From CBDEGU01 sp965238045 (GTDB lineage Bacteria; Acidobacteriota; Terriglobia; Bryobacterales; UBA6623): 64,000 nucleotides of DNA. Numbering within the stretch: position 1 is the stretch's first letter; every line of letters starts with the position of its first letter. The notes under the pieces were generated by a model. That model was not told where the DNA came from. It saw only the letters and a program-made list of their open reading frames with translations, and searched no databases. Both the position numbers and the translations under genes were made by a program. The stretch spans positions 682,001-746,000 of the forward strand of contig CBDEGU010000010.1 of the NCBI GenBank assembly GCA_965238045.1, given 5' to 3'. Shown piece after piece: positions 28,252 through 36,427 of the stretch.

Positions 28252-28719
28252 CTAAATCGCGGCGGGCCAGTGGAAGGAACCGCGCGAGGTGGAAGAGGAT
28301 GTTCCCACCCGAACTCCGCTAAGCCGCGTGAACTCTCGGCAGACTTGCTTGTGATTGCTCTTGTGCAGACGTAAGACCGTCGTGGCATTCCGGCACCGAA
28401 TAATCAACTGGCGCCGCGGGCCTTTTCCGAGGAACCCGAGACCCGGCAGAGCGCCGCCGTGGACGGAATAATCGGCCTTCTCGATCTCGGCATAGGAGAG
28501 TCGTTTCAACAGTTCGTCCCGCCCTCCCTTCGTGGAGTGGATCGTCAGGCCGTCCGCCTGAAAATGAATCACGACTCTTGCTTCCTTGAATGTGTCACCG
28601 TCCGGGACCCACATCTTCACTTTGTCCATCGTCCCTGAACTGAGGGAAGCAGTTTGGGCCAGCATGGAGGCCTGTACCGTGACGCCGAGCAAAACCACCA
28701 TCCACGTTCGAATCTTCAT
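28252..28719 (-). CDS. Small exported protein of unknown function
   Basis: A 155-residue protein with signal MKIRTWMVVLLGVTVQASMLAQ. The mature part starts SLSSGTMDKVKMWVPDGDTFKEARVVIHFQADGLTIHSTKGGRDELLKRLSYAEIEKADYSVHGG, then GFLGKGPRRQLIIRCRNATTVLRLHKSNHKQVCREFTRLSGV. The pattern resembles short acidobacterial exported proteins with a PH-like strand order (a GLTIHS strand, KRLSYAEIEKADYS, then RRQLIIRC). The function is unknown. It lies 296 bp upstream of the TonB receptor gene in the same direction and could be cotranscribed, although the gap is large. ATCACGATG with AGGAGATC upstream is a good start. Confidence 0.65.
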   Translation of the reverse strand: MKIRTWMVVLLGVTVQASMLAQTASLSSGTMDKVKMWVPDGDTFKEARVVIHFQADGLTIHSTKGGRDELLKRLSYAEIEKADYSVHGGALPGLGFLGKGPRRQLIIRCRNATTVLRLHKSNHKQVCREFTRLSGVRVGTSSSTSRGSFHWPAAI

Positions 28720-29304
28720 CGTGATCTCCTGTTCTCTGTTGTTTCCAACCCTTAGTGAGCAGCCACGGGGCCAAAGCGCGGGCCGTGCGCGGAGAGAACC
28801 ACGAACTCGTTCTATTGCAGAGAGTTACGGCGATTAACAGGCTCCCGGCGTAAGGCGCATCGGTGCCGGGACTGTCGACTCCGGTGGCTATTGCCTTGGC
28901 CCCTGCTGTCTCCTCTGGTGTACAGGAGAATTCCGGGTTCGAGGGGGTTCGAGGGACGGGCTCGAGGGTTCGAGGAGGTGGAGTGAACCCCCGGCGTGAG
29001 ACAGCGTAATTGGGGACAGTGAGCTGTTGACTGTAAAAGTGTAGCGCTTAGCTCCGTTCTGGTGCATACTGCTCCGAGCCTGGGAAGCGGAGGCTCGGAG
29101 CACCATCCGGCTGAGCGTCCCCCTGCCCCCGCGGCGGTCGGGCAAAATCACCGGCGGCTGGAAGGGAAGTAGAAAAACCGGCGGCTGGCTGGGGCGCGTT
29201 GGCGGCGGCGAGCGATTCGCCGCCAACGCATCGTTGCCGTGTTGCGGCGCCGCGCCAGTGTGATACCTTTCTAGTAACGCCGCTCCAGGCGCCGGGGATC
29301 GCTC
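28720..29304. other. Intergenic region with repeat remnants and stem-loops
   Basis: No gene that I can support. It holds a short run of GGTTCGAGG-type repeats (28937-28982) of the kind found around the REP-type transposase at 53,470. It also has an 11-bp perfect inverted repeat (TGCTCCGAGCC at 29070-29080 with its complement at 29092-29102) and a 12-bp perfect inverted repeat (GCGTTGGCGGCG at 29196-29207 with its complement at 29218-29229). The second lies in the leader of the PQQ-propeller gene. Confidence 0.7.
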
Positions 29305-30573
29305 ATGGCTGTCAAGAAATTTTCGTGTCGCTCTGTTTGTAAGGCTCGTCTGCTTTGCAGGTTATCGGCCGCCCTTCTGCTGGTGGCGGTTGCGCTTGCT
29401 GGCGGCGAATGGACCGAATTTCGCGGTCCCGGCGGCCAAGGCCACTCGGACGAGACGGGGCTGCCGCTGAGCTGGGGCGAGGACCGCAATGTGGTCTGGA
29501 AGTCGGCGCTTCCCGGGCTGGGGTGGTCCTCGCCGGTCATCGGAGGGGGCAAGCTCTGGCTGACGACGGCGGCCGAGAAAGGCCGGTCGTTGCGCGTGCT
29601 GGCGGTCGATCCCGAAAGTGGCGAGATCCTTCACAATATCGAGCTGTTCCGTTTCGAGAAGCCTCCGAAGATCCAAGCCAAGAACAGCTATGCCTCGCCG
29701 ACTCCGGTTCTCGATGGCGGCCGGGTCTATGTGCACTTCGGCACGCAGGGCACGGCGGCGCTGACGAGTTCGGGCGAAGTGCTCTGGAAGACGCAGGAAT
29801 TGCGCTATTACCATCGTCACGGCTCGTCCGGCTCGCCCGCGCTCGCCGGCGATCTCCTGCTGATCAACTGTGACGGCTACGACCTGCAATACGTCGTGGC
29901 GCTCGACAAGAATACGGGCGAGATTCGATGGAAAACCTATCGCGGCGATTCGTCCCATGCCTACGCGACTCCTCTGGTGATCGATGCCGAGGGGAAGAAA
30001 CAGCTGGTTTCCCCGGGAGCGGGGCGGGCCGTGTCCTATGACGTCGAGAGCGGCGAGGAACTCTGGTGGATTCGCTACCGGGGCGGATTCTCAAATGTTC
30101 CCCGGCCGATCTTTGGTCATGGCTTGGTCTACATCACTTCGGGCTTTTTCAAGCCGGCTCTCTACGCGGTTCGGCCCGGCGGGCGAGGCGATGTGACCAA
30201 GACTCATGTCGCGTGGAAGTACAGCCGCGGGGTTCCGCTGACCTCGTCACCGCTGCTTGTCGGCGACGAAATGTATTTCGTCAGCGACAACGGCATCGCG
30301 ACCTGTCTCGACGCCCGCGGCGGAGAACAGGTTTGGCGCTCCCGGCTCAAGGGCGAATATTCCGCTTCGCCGATTTTCGCCGACGGGAAAATCTACTTCC
30401 TCAACGAGGACGGGTTGACGACAGTGATCCGGCCCGGCCGGACGTTTGAGAAATTGGCGGAAAGCCACCTTGACGGACGATCCCTGGCGTCGATTGCAGC
30501 CGCCGGCGGGGCGCTGTTTCTTCGCACCGACTCGCACCTCTACCGCATCGAGAAGGCCTCCGGCGCGGATTAG
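29305..30573 (+). CDS. Exported PQQ-like beta-propeller protein
   Basis: A 422-residue protein with a signal (LLCRLSAALLLVAVALAGG) and a PQQ/outer-membrane-assembly-type propeller. The mature part opens EWTEFRGPGGQGHSDETGLPLSWGEDRNVVWKSALPGLGWSSPVI, the standard start of the WRGPxxxG family, then repeats blades of the type GGRVYVHFGTQGTAALTSSGEVLWKT and LQYVVALDKNTGEIRWKTYRG. It has no heme motif and lacks the dehydrogenase-specific HD(L/V)WDxD segment, so it is probably a binding or scaffold protein rather than an enzyme. Proteins of this group are abundant in Acidobacteriota and Planctomycetota. It precedes a true PQQ dehydrogenase and a multiheme cytochrome in the same direction. Confidence 0.85.
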   Translation: MAVKKFSCRSVCKARLLCRLSAALLLVAVALAGGEWTEFRGPGGQGHSDETGLPLSWGEDRNVVWKSALPGLGWSSPVIGGGKLWLTTAAEKGRSLRVLAVDPESGEILHNIELFRFEKPPKIQAKNSYASPTPVLDGGRVYVHFGTQGTAALTSSGEVLWKTQELRYYHRHGSSGSPALAGDLLLINCDGYDLQYVVALDKNTGEIRWKTYRGDSSHAYATPLVIDAEGKKQLVSPGAGRAVSYDVESGEELWWIRYRGGFSNVPRPIFGHGLVYITSGFFKPALYAVRPGGRGDVTKTHVAWKYSRGVPLTSSPLLVGDEMYFVSDNGIATCLDARGGEQVWRSRLKGEYSASPIFADGKIYFLNEDGLTTVIRPGRTFEKLAESHLDGRSLASIAAAGGALFLRTDSHLYRIEKASGAD

Positions 30574-30643
30574 TTTTTTGATCTCATTCGTGTTTTGACC
30601 GCACACACCCGGCATAGCGGAACTTGTCATCGCTTGGGGCTGC

Positions 30644-30702
30644 CTTCACTCATTCACTCATCCGCTCATTCGCTCATTCGCTCCGGCCATTCGCTCCGGG
30701 GA
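30644..30702 (+). repeat. 9-bp tandem repeat
   Basis: Five to six tandem copies of CATTCACTC or CATTCGCTC with small variations, ending in two copies extended by CGG. It lies in the 373-bp gap between the PQQ-propeller gene and the PQQ dehydrogenase gene. I see no other feature in that gap. Confidence 0.7.
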
Positions 30703-30946
30703 CCCTCCGCCATGGGTCAAGCAAACCTTGCGCGCCGTCCCCGCCCAGCCTGCCGCGGCGCGACCAACTGCAACACGGCGTTTCTCCCGCCGCCTATGCG
30801 GGGACGGCGGCCGATCGCGAGGATTGTGTTTTGTGGCAAGCAGCGGCGCTGTACTATGATCTAGAAATCGTTCCGGGGATGCGAGCCGAAGGCGAGCCTG
30901 TTCTTGCTTGTACTGGTGTCTGCCCGAACGCTGGGGAGAACATCGC

Positions 30947-32848
30947 GTGTCCGATTCGATCACTCGACGCAGTTTCGTTGCCCGAGGCGCGGGGGGAATG
31001 CTGGCCGCCTCGGCCTGGTCTCAGTCCGATTTGCCGGCCGTGCCCGGCCCCTTCCGCGGCGCGGGCGATCAGTGGAGACATTATGGCGGCGACGAGTATG
31101 CGTCGCGCTACTCACCGCTCGACCAGATCAACCGGTTCAACGTTCATCGTCTGAAGCGAGCCTGGACGCATCATACCGGCGACAAGATGGACCGCCCGGC
31201 GACGATGATGCAGTGCACGCCGATTGTGATCGGCGAGGTGATGTATCTGACGACGGCGCGCATGCAAATTCGCGCCCTCAACGCGGTCACCGGAGAGGTC
31301 GTTTGGAACTTCGACCCTTACGCCGGTCAGAAGTCCTCGCGCGCCCGGGGCGTCAATCGCGGCGTCACCTATTTTGAAGACGGCAAGGACCAGCGGATTT
31401 ATGCGGCGATTCAGACCAATCTATTCTGCCTGCATGCCCGCACGGGCGAACCCATCAAGAGCTTCGGCGACGAAGGCGTGATCGATCTTAAGAAGAATTT
31501 CGATCGCGACATGACCGATCTCTTTTTCAAGAAAACCAGTCCGCCGGTGATCTATGAAGACACGCTCATCGTCAGCGGCGGAGGCGGCGAAGGGCCCCGT
31601 CCTCAAGGGCCCGGACATATTCGCGGATACGACGTCTACACCGGCAAGCGCAAATGGATTTTCCACACGATTCCCTTTCCCGGCGAGATGGGCTACAAGA
31701 CCTGGAGCCCGGAGTCATGGAAGACCGCGGGCGGCACGAATAACTGGGCCGGCATGAGCCTGGACAGCGAGCGCGGATGGGTCTTTGTTTCGACCGGCTC
31801 GCCTTCGTTTGACTTCTGGGGGGGCGACCGCATTGGCGACAATCTTTTCGGCAACTGCGTGATCGCCCTCGACGCCAGAACCGGCAAGCGCATCTGGCAC
31901 TACCAGATCGTGCGGCACGATGTATGGGATTACGATCTGGCCTCGCAGCCCGCGCTCGTGCGGCTGCGGCACGAGGGCCGTCTGGTCGATGCGGTGGCGC
32001 AGACCACGAAGATGGGCCTGATCTTTCTGCTCGATCGTGAGACGGGCAAGCCGCTGTTTCCGGTCGAAGAGAGGCCGGTTCCAGAAAGCGATCTGCCCGA
32101 TGAGAAACTAGCCGCGACCGAGCCGGTCCCGCTCAAACCCGCTTCGCTGAATCGTCCGGCATTCACCGAGGACCAGATTACCGATATCTCGCCCGAGGCG
32201 CACGCCTTCGTTCTCAAGAAGTTTCGCGCGGCCCGCACCGGCCCGCTCTACACACCACCCAGCAAACAGGGAACGGTGATCTATCCCGGGTTCAGCGGGG
32301 GATCTCTCTGGGGGGGCGTCAGTTTCGATCCCGAGCGCAATTGGATGTTCGTGAACTCAAACGAAACGACGAATCTGTGTACGATCATCGATTCCAAACC
32401 CGGCGAGTCCTTCCGTTTCAACCACACGGGCTACACTCAGCTCTTGGACCATGAATGCTATCCTTCGATCAAGCCGCCCTGGGGCTGGATGAACGCGATC
32501 GATCTCGACACGGGAGAATACGTCTGGCGCGCCGTTCTGGGAGAGCACGAGGAACTCACCGCCAGAGGCATTCCCAAGACCGGAACCTTGAATTTCGGAG
32601 GTTCGATCGCCACAAAGGGCGGGCTGGTATTCATCGGCGCGACGGCCGACCCGAAGTTTCGCGCTTTTGACGCCACCACCGGGCAGGTGGTTTGGGAGGC
32701 GACGCTCGAAGCCGGCGCCAACGCCACTCCGTGTACCTACGAGGTGGGCGGCAGGCAATACGTAGCGGTGGCCGCCGGCGGCGGGCGGCCGAAACTGCAA
32801 ATCAAATCCGGTGACGAGATCGCCGCTTTCGCGCTGGAACGAAGCTAA
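30947..32848 (+). CDS. PQQ-dependent alcohol/sugar dehydrogenase, Tat-exported
   Basis: A 633-residue quinoprotein. I chose the GTG at 30947 because GGGGAGA lies about eight bases upstream and the next residues form a twin-arginine signal (TRRSFVARGAGGMLAASAW). The propeller begins FRGAGDQWRHYGGDEYASRYSPLDQINRFNVHRLKRAW, typical of PQQ alcohol and glucose dehydrogenases. RIWHYQIVRHDVWDYDLASQPALV is the signature Trp-docking segment, and FGGSIATKGGLVFIGATADPKFRAFD with ATPCTYEVGGRQYVAVAAGGG the conserved last blades. No heme domain is fused; the five-heme protein encoded 114 bp downstream is a plausible electron acceptor. The substrate is not deducible. Confidence 0.9.
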   Translation: MSDSITRRSFVARGAGGMLAASAWSQSDLPAVPGPFRGAGDQWRHYGGDEYASRYSPLDQINRFNVHRLKRAWTHHTGDKMDRPATMMQCTPIVIGEVMYLTTARMQIRALNAVTGEVVWNFDPYAGQKSSRARGVNRGVTYFEDGKDQRIYAAIQTNLFCLHARTGEPIKSFGDEGVIDLKKNFDRDMTDLFFKKTSPPVIYEDTLIVSGGGGEGPRPQGPGHIRGYDVYTGKRKWIFHTIPFPGEMGYKTWSPESWKTAGGTNNWAGMSLDSERGWVFVSTGSPSFDFWGGDRIGDNLFGNCVIALDARTGKRIWHYQIVRHDVWDYDLASQPALVRLRHEGRLVDAVAQTTKMGLIFLLDRETGKPLFPVEERPVPESDLPDEKLAATEPVPLKPASLNRPAFTEDQITDISPEAHAFVLKKFRAARTGPLYTPPSKQGTVIYPGFSGGSLWGGVSFDPERNWMFVNSNETTNLCTIIDSKPGESFRFNHTGYTQLLDHECYPSIKPPWGWMNAIDLDTGEYVWRAVLGEHEELTARGIPKTGTLNFGGSIATKGGLVFIGATADPKFRAFDATTGQVVWEATLEAGANATPCTYEVGGRQYVAVAAGGGRPKLQIKSGDEIAAFALERS

Positions 32849-32930
32849 TGGACCGAACCGGTCACCGCGGGCGGCGGAGGCAGGAATAGAACGCCGTCGG
32901 GCGACGAGTTCGTCGCTTTTGCTTTACCTT

Positions 32931-32974
32931 GAATAGGGAAGCTGGGAATAGGGAAGCTGGGAATGGGGAAGCGG
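32931..32974 (+). repeat. Three tandem 15-bp units overlapping a start codon
   Basis: Units GAATAGGGAAGCTGG at 32931, 32946 and (as GAATGGGGAAGCGG) 32961. The third copy carries the A-to-ATG change that makes the start of the cytochrome gene at 32963, and the GGGAA of the preceding unit acts as its ribosome binding site. Confidence 0.8.
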
Positions 32975-33586
32975 AATCAGGAAGGGATTCGGCCGGTGTT
33001 GGCGGTGCCGGTACGATTGAGCTTTTGCCTCGCGATTCTCTTGTCGGCCTTCTGCCCGAGCGGTGGCACAGCTCAGACCGCCCGTCCGCCCGTCGGTCCG
33101 GTCGGCGGCCAGGCCGCCGCGCCCGCGCGAACCAGCGGGCGGGAAGAGCTCGAAACATTCCGGCCTCCCAAGCCGCAGCCGATTCCTTTTAGTCATAAAG
33201 TTCATGTCGGCATGGGCCTCAAGTGCCTCGACTGCCATGCGATGAAAGACCCGGGCTGGATGGCCGGCTATCCCCAGGAAGGCGCCTGCATGGCCTGCCA
33301 TGCGAGCATCAAGACCGAGAGTCCGCACATTCAAAAGCTGGCGGACTTCGAGAAACAAGGCAAGCCCGTGCCGTGGGTCAAGGTCTATCGCGTGCCGGAC
33401 TATGTCTACTTCTCACACGAATTTCATTACAAAGAAGCCGGTATCGGATGCGAGTCGTGCCACGGGCCGGTCGCCGAGAGGGACGTCATCGTGAAGGAAA
33501 AATCCGTTTCGATGAACGCCTGCATGGCCTGCCACGACAAGCATAAGGCTCCTAACGATTGCAGCCTCTGCCATGACGCGCACTAG
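32963..33586 (+). CDS. Five-heme c-type cytochrome (cytochrome c3/c7-like)
   Basis: A 207-residue exported multiheme cytochrome. A signal region (LSFCLAILLSAFCPSGGTAQ) is followed by five CxxCH heme-attachment sites in order: CLDCH, CMACH, CESCH, CMACH and CSLCH. Extra histidines (FSHKVHVGMG, FSHEFHYKEAGIG) are placed as distal ligands, as in class III/c7 cytochromes. The protein would shuttle electrons in the periplasm. It follows the PQQ dehydrogenase in the same direction after a short gap, so it may accept electrons from that enzyme, directly or through a quinone/cytochrome chain. The ATG lies in a 15-bp tandem repeat. The family resemblance is to the cytochrome c3 type; the exact class is uncertain. 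Confidence 0.9.
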   Translation: MGKRNQEGIRPVLAVPVRLSFCLAILLSAFCPSGGTAQTARPPVGPVGGQAAAPARTSGREELETFRPPKPQPIPFSHKVHVGMGLKCLDCHAMKDPGWMAGYPQEGACMACHASIKTESPHIQKLADFEKQGKPVPWVKVYRVPDYVYFSHEFHYKEAGIGCESCHGPVAERDVIVKEKSVSMNACMACHDKHKAPNDCSLCHDAH

Positions 33587-33598
33587 CAGGTCAGCTCG

Positions 33599-34756
33599 CT
33601 AGGGGTCGAGAAAGCGGAATATCTCTCCAACGTTTCTGGTGATGGCCGCGGCCATGGACTCGGGTCCGCTTAGGCCCGGCGCCAAGAAGCGATATTTCGC
33701 GATGCTCTCGGCGAGGTAATCGCCGTAGTCCCCGGCCCGGATCGATCGAAGTGTTTCCGGTCGCACCATGCGCTCGATCCGCGGCAGATCATCCCCCGCC
33801 TCTTTGCGCCGCCGTACGATCTCCGTGGTCTCATCGATATAGGCCGAGAGCTGGCGCAGTCTTTTTCTTCCCCGCTGCATGCCCCCGTGGCCCGGCATGA
33901 CGAGATCAAATTTCAGCTCCGAAACTTGCCCCAAGGTCGCCGGCCACTCGGTAGGATAACCATCGCCCATGCCGGGGATGAATCCGGTCAGAAGATCCGC
34001 GCTGGCGACGACTTTCTTTTGTGGGCAGAACACGACCACATCGCTGGCGGTGTGGGCGCGGCCGCGAGTGAGCAGGTGGAGATCGTGCGCTTTGTCGTGA
34101 ATCACCAGATGATCGCCGAACGTTACGTTCGGCAGTTCGGGAACGTAGCGGGTCATCTCGCCGATATAGGCCTGGGTCTCGCTGGCCATGCGCTCGAAGT
34201 ATGCGCGATGGCTGGCATCGCTGGCGGCGCCGGCTTGCTCTCGGAAGTCCTCGAGACTCAAGCGCATTCGCTCGACCGACGCCGCCACGCGCTGGGCGCT
34301 GTGCGAGGCGATGAGTTCGCGCGTCTTCCTCGTAGCCAGGATCTTGATGCCGGAATCGGCCGCCCGATAGGCCGATGTGCCCTGTACGTGGTCCCAGTGG
34401 AAATGGGTGTTGACGACGTAGCGAACCGGCTTTGTGCTGATTTCATCTCTGATCTGCGAAACCAGCGCCGCCACGGCCGAGGGCTTCGAGTGCGCATCGA
34501 CGATCAAGATGTCATCGGTGTTGACAAAGATCGCGGCGTTGCAGTTCAGCACGGGAGCTGGACGCGCCAGCGCCAGAAATACGCCTTCGGCCGCTTGCTC
34601 GATATCAAAAAGCCAAGGCTGGCCACCGCCGGTTTGCATACGAGCTTGGGCACGGGCCTGAGTGGCCCGGAACAGCGACTGTTCCAATATGCCGGCGCCC
34701 GCGAAACACGGACCCAGCAATCGAACCAAGAAACCACGGCGTGAGTGGACGTGCAT
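33599..34756 (-). CDS. Exported metallo-beta-lactamase-fold hydrolase
   Basis: About 385 residues from the ATG at 34756. A twin-arginine-like signal (SRRGFLVRLLGPCFAGAGILEQSLF) is followed by an MBL fold. The zinc motif is THFHWDH in RYVVNTHFHWDHVQGTSAYRA. Later ligands are in HTASDVVVFCPQKKVVASADLL and VMPGHGGM, which contains the final His. A helical insertion (QRVAASVERMRLSLEDFREQAGAASDASHRAYFERMASETQAYI) is large. Substrates of this exported group are unknown; beta-lactamase, lactonase or alkyl-sulfatase-like activity cannot be assigned. It is divergent from the Ldh-type oxidoreductase gene across a region with a long palindrome, so the two may be co-regulated. Confidence 0.85.
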   Translation of the reverse strand: MHVHSRRGFLVRLLGPCFAGAGILEQSLFRATQARAQARMQTGGGQPWLFDIEQAAEGVFLALARPAPVLNCNAAIFVNTDDILIVDAHSKPSAVAALVSQIRDEISTKPVRYVVNTHFHWDHVQGTSAYRAADSGIKILATRKTRELIASHSAQRVAASVERMRLSLEDFREQAGAASDASHRAYFERMASETQAYIGEMTRYVPELPNVTFGDHLVIHDKAHDLHLLTRGRAHTASDVVVFCPQKKVVASADLLTGFIPGMGDGYPTEWPATLGQVSELKFDLVMPGHGGMQRGRKRLRQLSAYIDETTEIVRRRKEAGDDLPRIERMVRPETLRSIRAGDYGDYLAESIAKYRFLAPGLSGPESMAAAITRNVGEIFRFLDP

Positions 34757-34881
34757 CCGCGGGTTGCCCTCTCCCGAGAGTGAATGCGGAACGGCGCGAA
34801 TTTGAGTCGTCCCAAGAGGCTCCAATCGCAATGACCTATGATAGTCCCATCGCGCCCTGCCCGGCTTTTACCACCGGCTGG

Positions 34882-34915
34882 CCCGCTTTTCTCACCACGT
34901 GGTGAGAAATGCGGG
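34882..34915. promoter_or_regulatory. Long palindromic operator candidate
   Basis: A perfect 22-bp palindrome spans 34888-34909, with half-site TTTCTCACCAC. It is extended to 34 bp by flanking CCCGC and GCGGG arms, with only one mismatched pair between. It lies in the 186-bp space between the divergent MBL and Ldh genes, 27 bp before the Ldh start, so it could be a dimeric repressor site controlling both. It has no run of T residues, which argues against a terminator. Confidence 0.6.
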
Positions 34916-34942
34916 TTAGTCAACAGGCACGGGCCGCTCGCC

Positions 34943-36013
34943 ATGTCGGCATATCCAGGTTCAGAGAAAGAGAAACGCGTTCCGCTGGATGAACTTACCC
35001 ATCTTGTGTCGGGCGTTTTCCGGCGTTGTGAAATGGGGGCGACCGACGCCGCTTTGCTGGCCGGAACGCTTGCCTTCGCCGACTTGCGCGGCGTGCATTC
35101 GCACGGCGTGCTGCGGGTGCCCGAATATGTGCGCAAGCTGCGAGGCGGCGGCGTCAACGCGGCGGGACGGCCCCGGGTGGTGCGCGATTCCGGCGCGGCG
35201 CTGGTGATCGACGCCGACAACTCGATGGGGCAGATCGGCGCGGCTTTTGCCATGGAGCAAGCCATCACGCGGGCCCAGGAGGTCCATGTCGCCGTGGCCT
35301 CGGTCCGCGGCAGCAACCATTGCGGAGCGATGGCCTGGTTCGCGATGCAAGCCCTGCCGCACGGCATGATCGGCTTCACCACGACCAACGCTCTGCCGAC
35401 CATGGCCCCTTGGGGCGGCCTCGACAAGCTTGTGGGTATTAACCCCTTGGCGGTCGCGATTCCGGCGGAAGAAGAACCGCCGATCGTGCTCGACACGGCC
35501 TTCAGCGGGTCGTCGCACGGCAAGATTCGCGTCTACCATCAGAAGGGGCAGCCGATCCCCGGCCATTGGGCCTTTGACAAGGATGGCCAGCCAACTACCG
35601 ACGCGGGCGCGGCGATCGAAGGTTTGCTGCGGCCCATTGGTGAGTTTAAGGGCGTCGGACTGGCGGTTGTCATGGGGATTCTCTCGGCGGTGTTGTCGGG
35701 CGCGAGCTACGGAACAGAACTGGGTAATATGACGGACGGTTCAAAACCCGGCCGTGACAGTCATTTCTTCTTAGCGATCAACATTGCCGCGTTTACTCCC
35801 CTGGAGCGGTTCCGGCGGGACATCGACCGCATCAGCCGCCAGATTCAGTCCAGCCGGCGTGCCGCGGGAGTGGAGCGGCTCTATGCGCCAGGGCAACTCG
35901 AGGCCGAAACCGAGCAGCGCTACCGCCAAGAAGGCATTCCGCTGAACGACGAGACGCTAGGCCAGCTTGCGGCTGTAGCAAAAGAGCTTGGAGTGGCGTC
36001 GGCGCTTTCCTAG
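34943..36013 (+). CDS. Ldh-family (YlbC/AllD-type) 2-hydroxyacid oxidoreductase
   Basis: A 356-residue NAD(P)-dependent enzyme of the malate/L-lactate/L-sulfolactate dehydrogenase family, which is unrelated to classical LDH. The ATG at 34943 gives MSAYPGSEKEKRVPLDELTHLVSGVFRRCEMGATDAALLAGTLAFADLRGVHSHG, with the family RGVxSHG catalytic-histidine motif. VRGSNHCGAMAWFAMQAL, TTTNALPTMAPWGGLDKLVGINPLAVAIP and FKGVGLAVVMGILSAVLSGA are further conserved blocks. The substrate is a 2-hydroxyacid; lactate, malate, ureidoglycolate and others occur in the family. The palindrome just upstream suggests dedicated regulation. It is divergent from the MBL hydrolase gene. Confidence 0.9.
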   Translation: MSAYPGSEKEKRVPLDELTHLVSGVFRRCEMGATDAALLAGTLAFADLRGVHSHGVLRVPEYVRKLRGGGVNAAGRPRVVRDSGAALVIDADNSMGQIGAAFAMEQAITRAQEVHVAVASVRGSNHCGAMAWFAMQALPHGMIGFTTTNALPTMAPWGGLDKLVGINPLAVAIPAEEEPPIVLDTAFSGSSHGKIRVYHQKGQPIPGHWAFDKDGQPTTDAGAAIEGLLRPIGEFKGVGLAVVMGILSAVLSGASYGTELGNMTDGSKPGRDSHFFLAINIAAFTPLERFRRDIDRISRQIQSSRRAAGVERLYAPGQLEAETEQRYRQEGIPLNDETLGQLAAVAKELGVASALS

Positions 36014-36249
36014 CGGCAATCGTCTCTACAAGAAAAGGAACTTTTCCGTCGTGGTTCGACACCACTGGAGACACCATGGGGGACGTTCGTTGCAGGGTTC
36101 CGGGCAAGCGTGCTAGCATCAGGTTTGAGCAGGGGCGGCCCGATTGCAAGGGCGCGTCATACAAGGGCGCGTCAGCCGCTGGAGTCAGTAAGTTCCAGAT
36201 GGCGGGTTGGTTTCCTTCCAGACGTTTCCGCCGCCTATCTGTTTCTCTC

Positions 36250-36326
36250 TGGGCACGTAGTTCAGCTGGTTAGAACGCCGGCCTGTCACGCCGGAGGTCG
36301 CGAGTTCGAATCTCGTCGTGCCCGCC
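36250..36326 (+). tRNA. tRNA-Asp (GTC)
   Basis: A full cloverleaf: the acceptor stem GGGCACG (36250-36256) pairs with CGTGCCC (36316-36322), then discriminator G and an encoded CCA. The anticodon stem CCGGC/GCCGG encloses loop CTGTCAC with anticodon GTC. The T-loop is GTTCGAATC. Confidence 0.97.
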
Positions 36327-36427
36327 ATGTCTTTCTTCCGCCGAGCCGCCCAAACGGCTCGGTTGCTCGTTTGGGCGCGGTTTTCTCCCGGCAACGTTTC
36401 TCTCCCTGAGTATCGCGGAGTTCTCCC

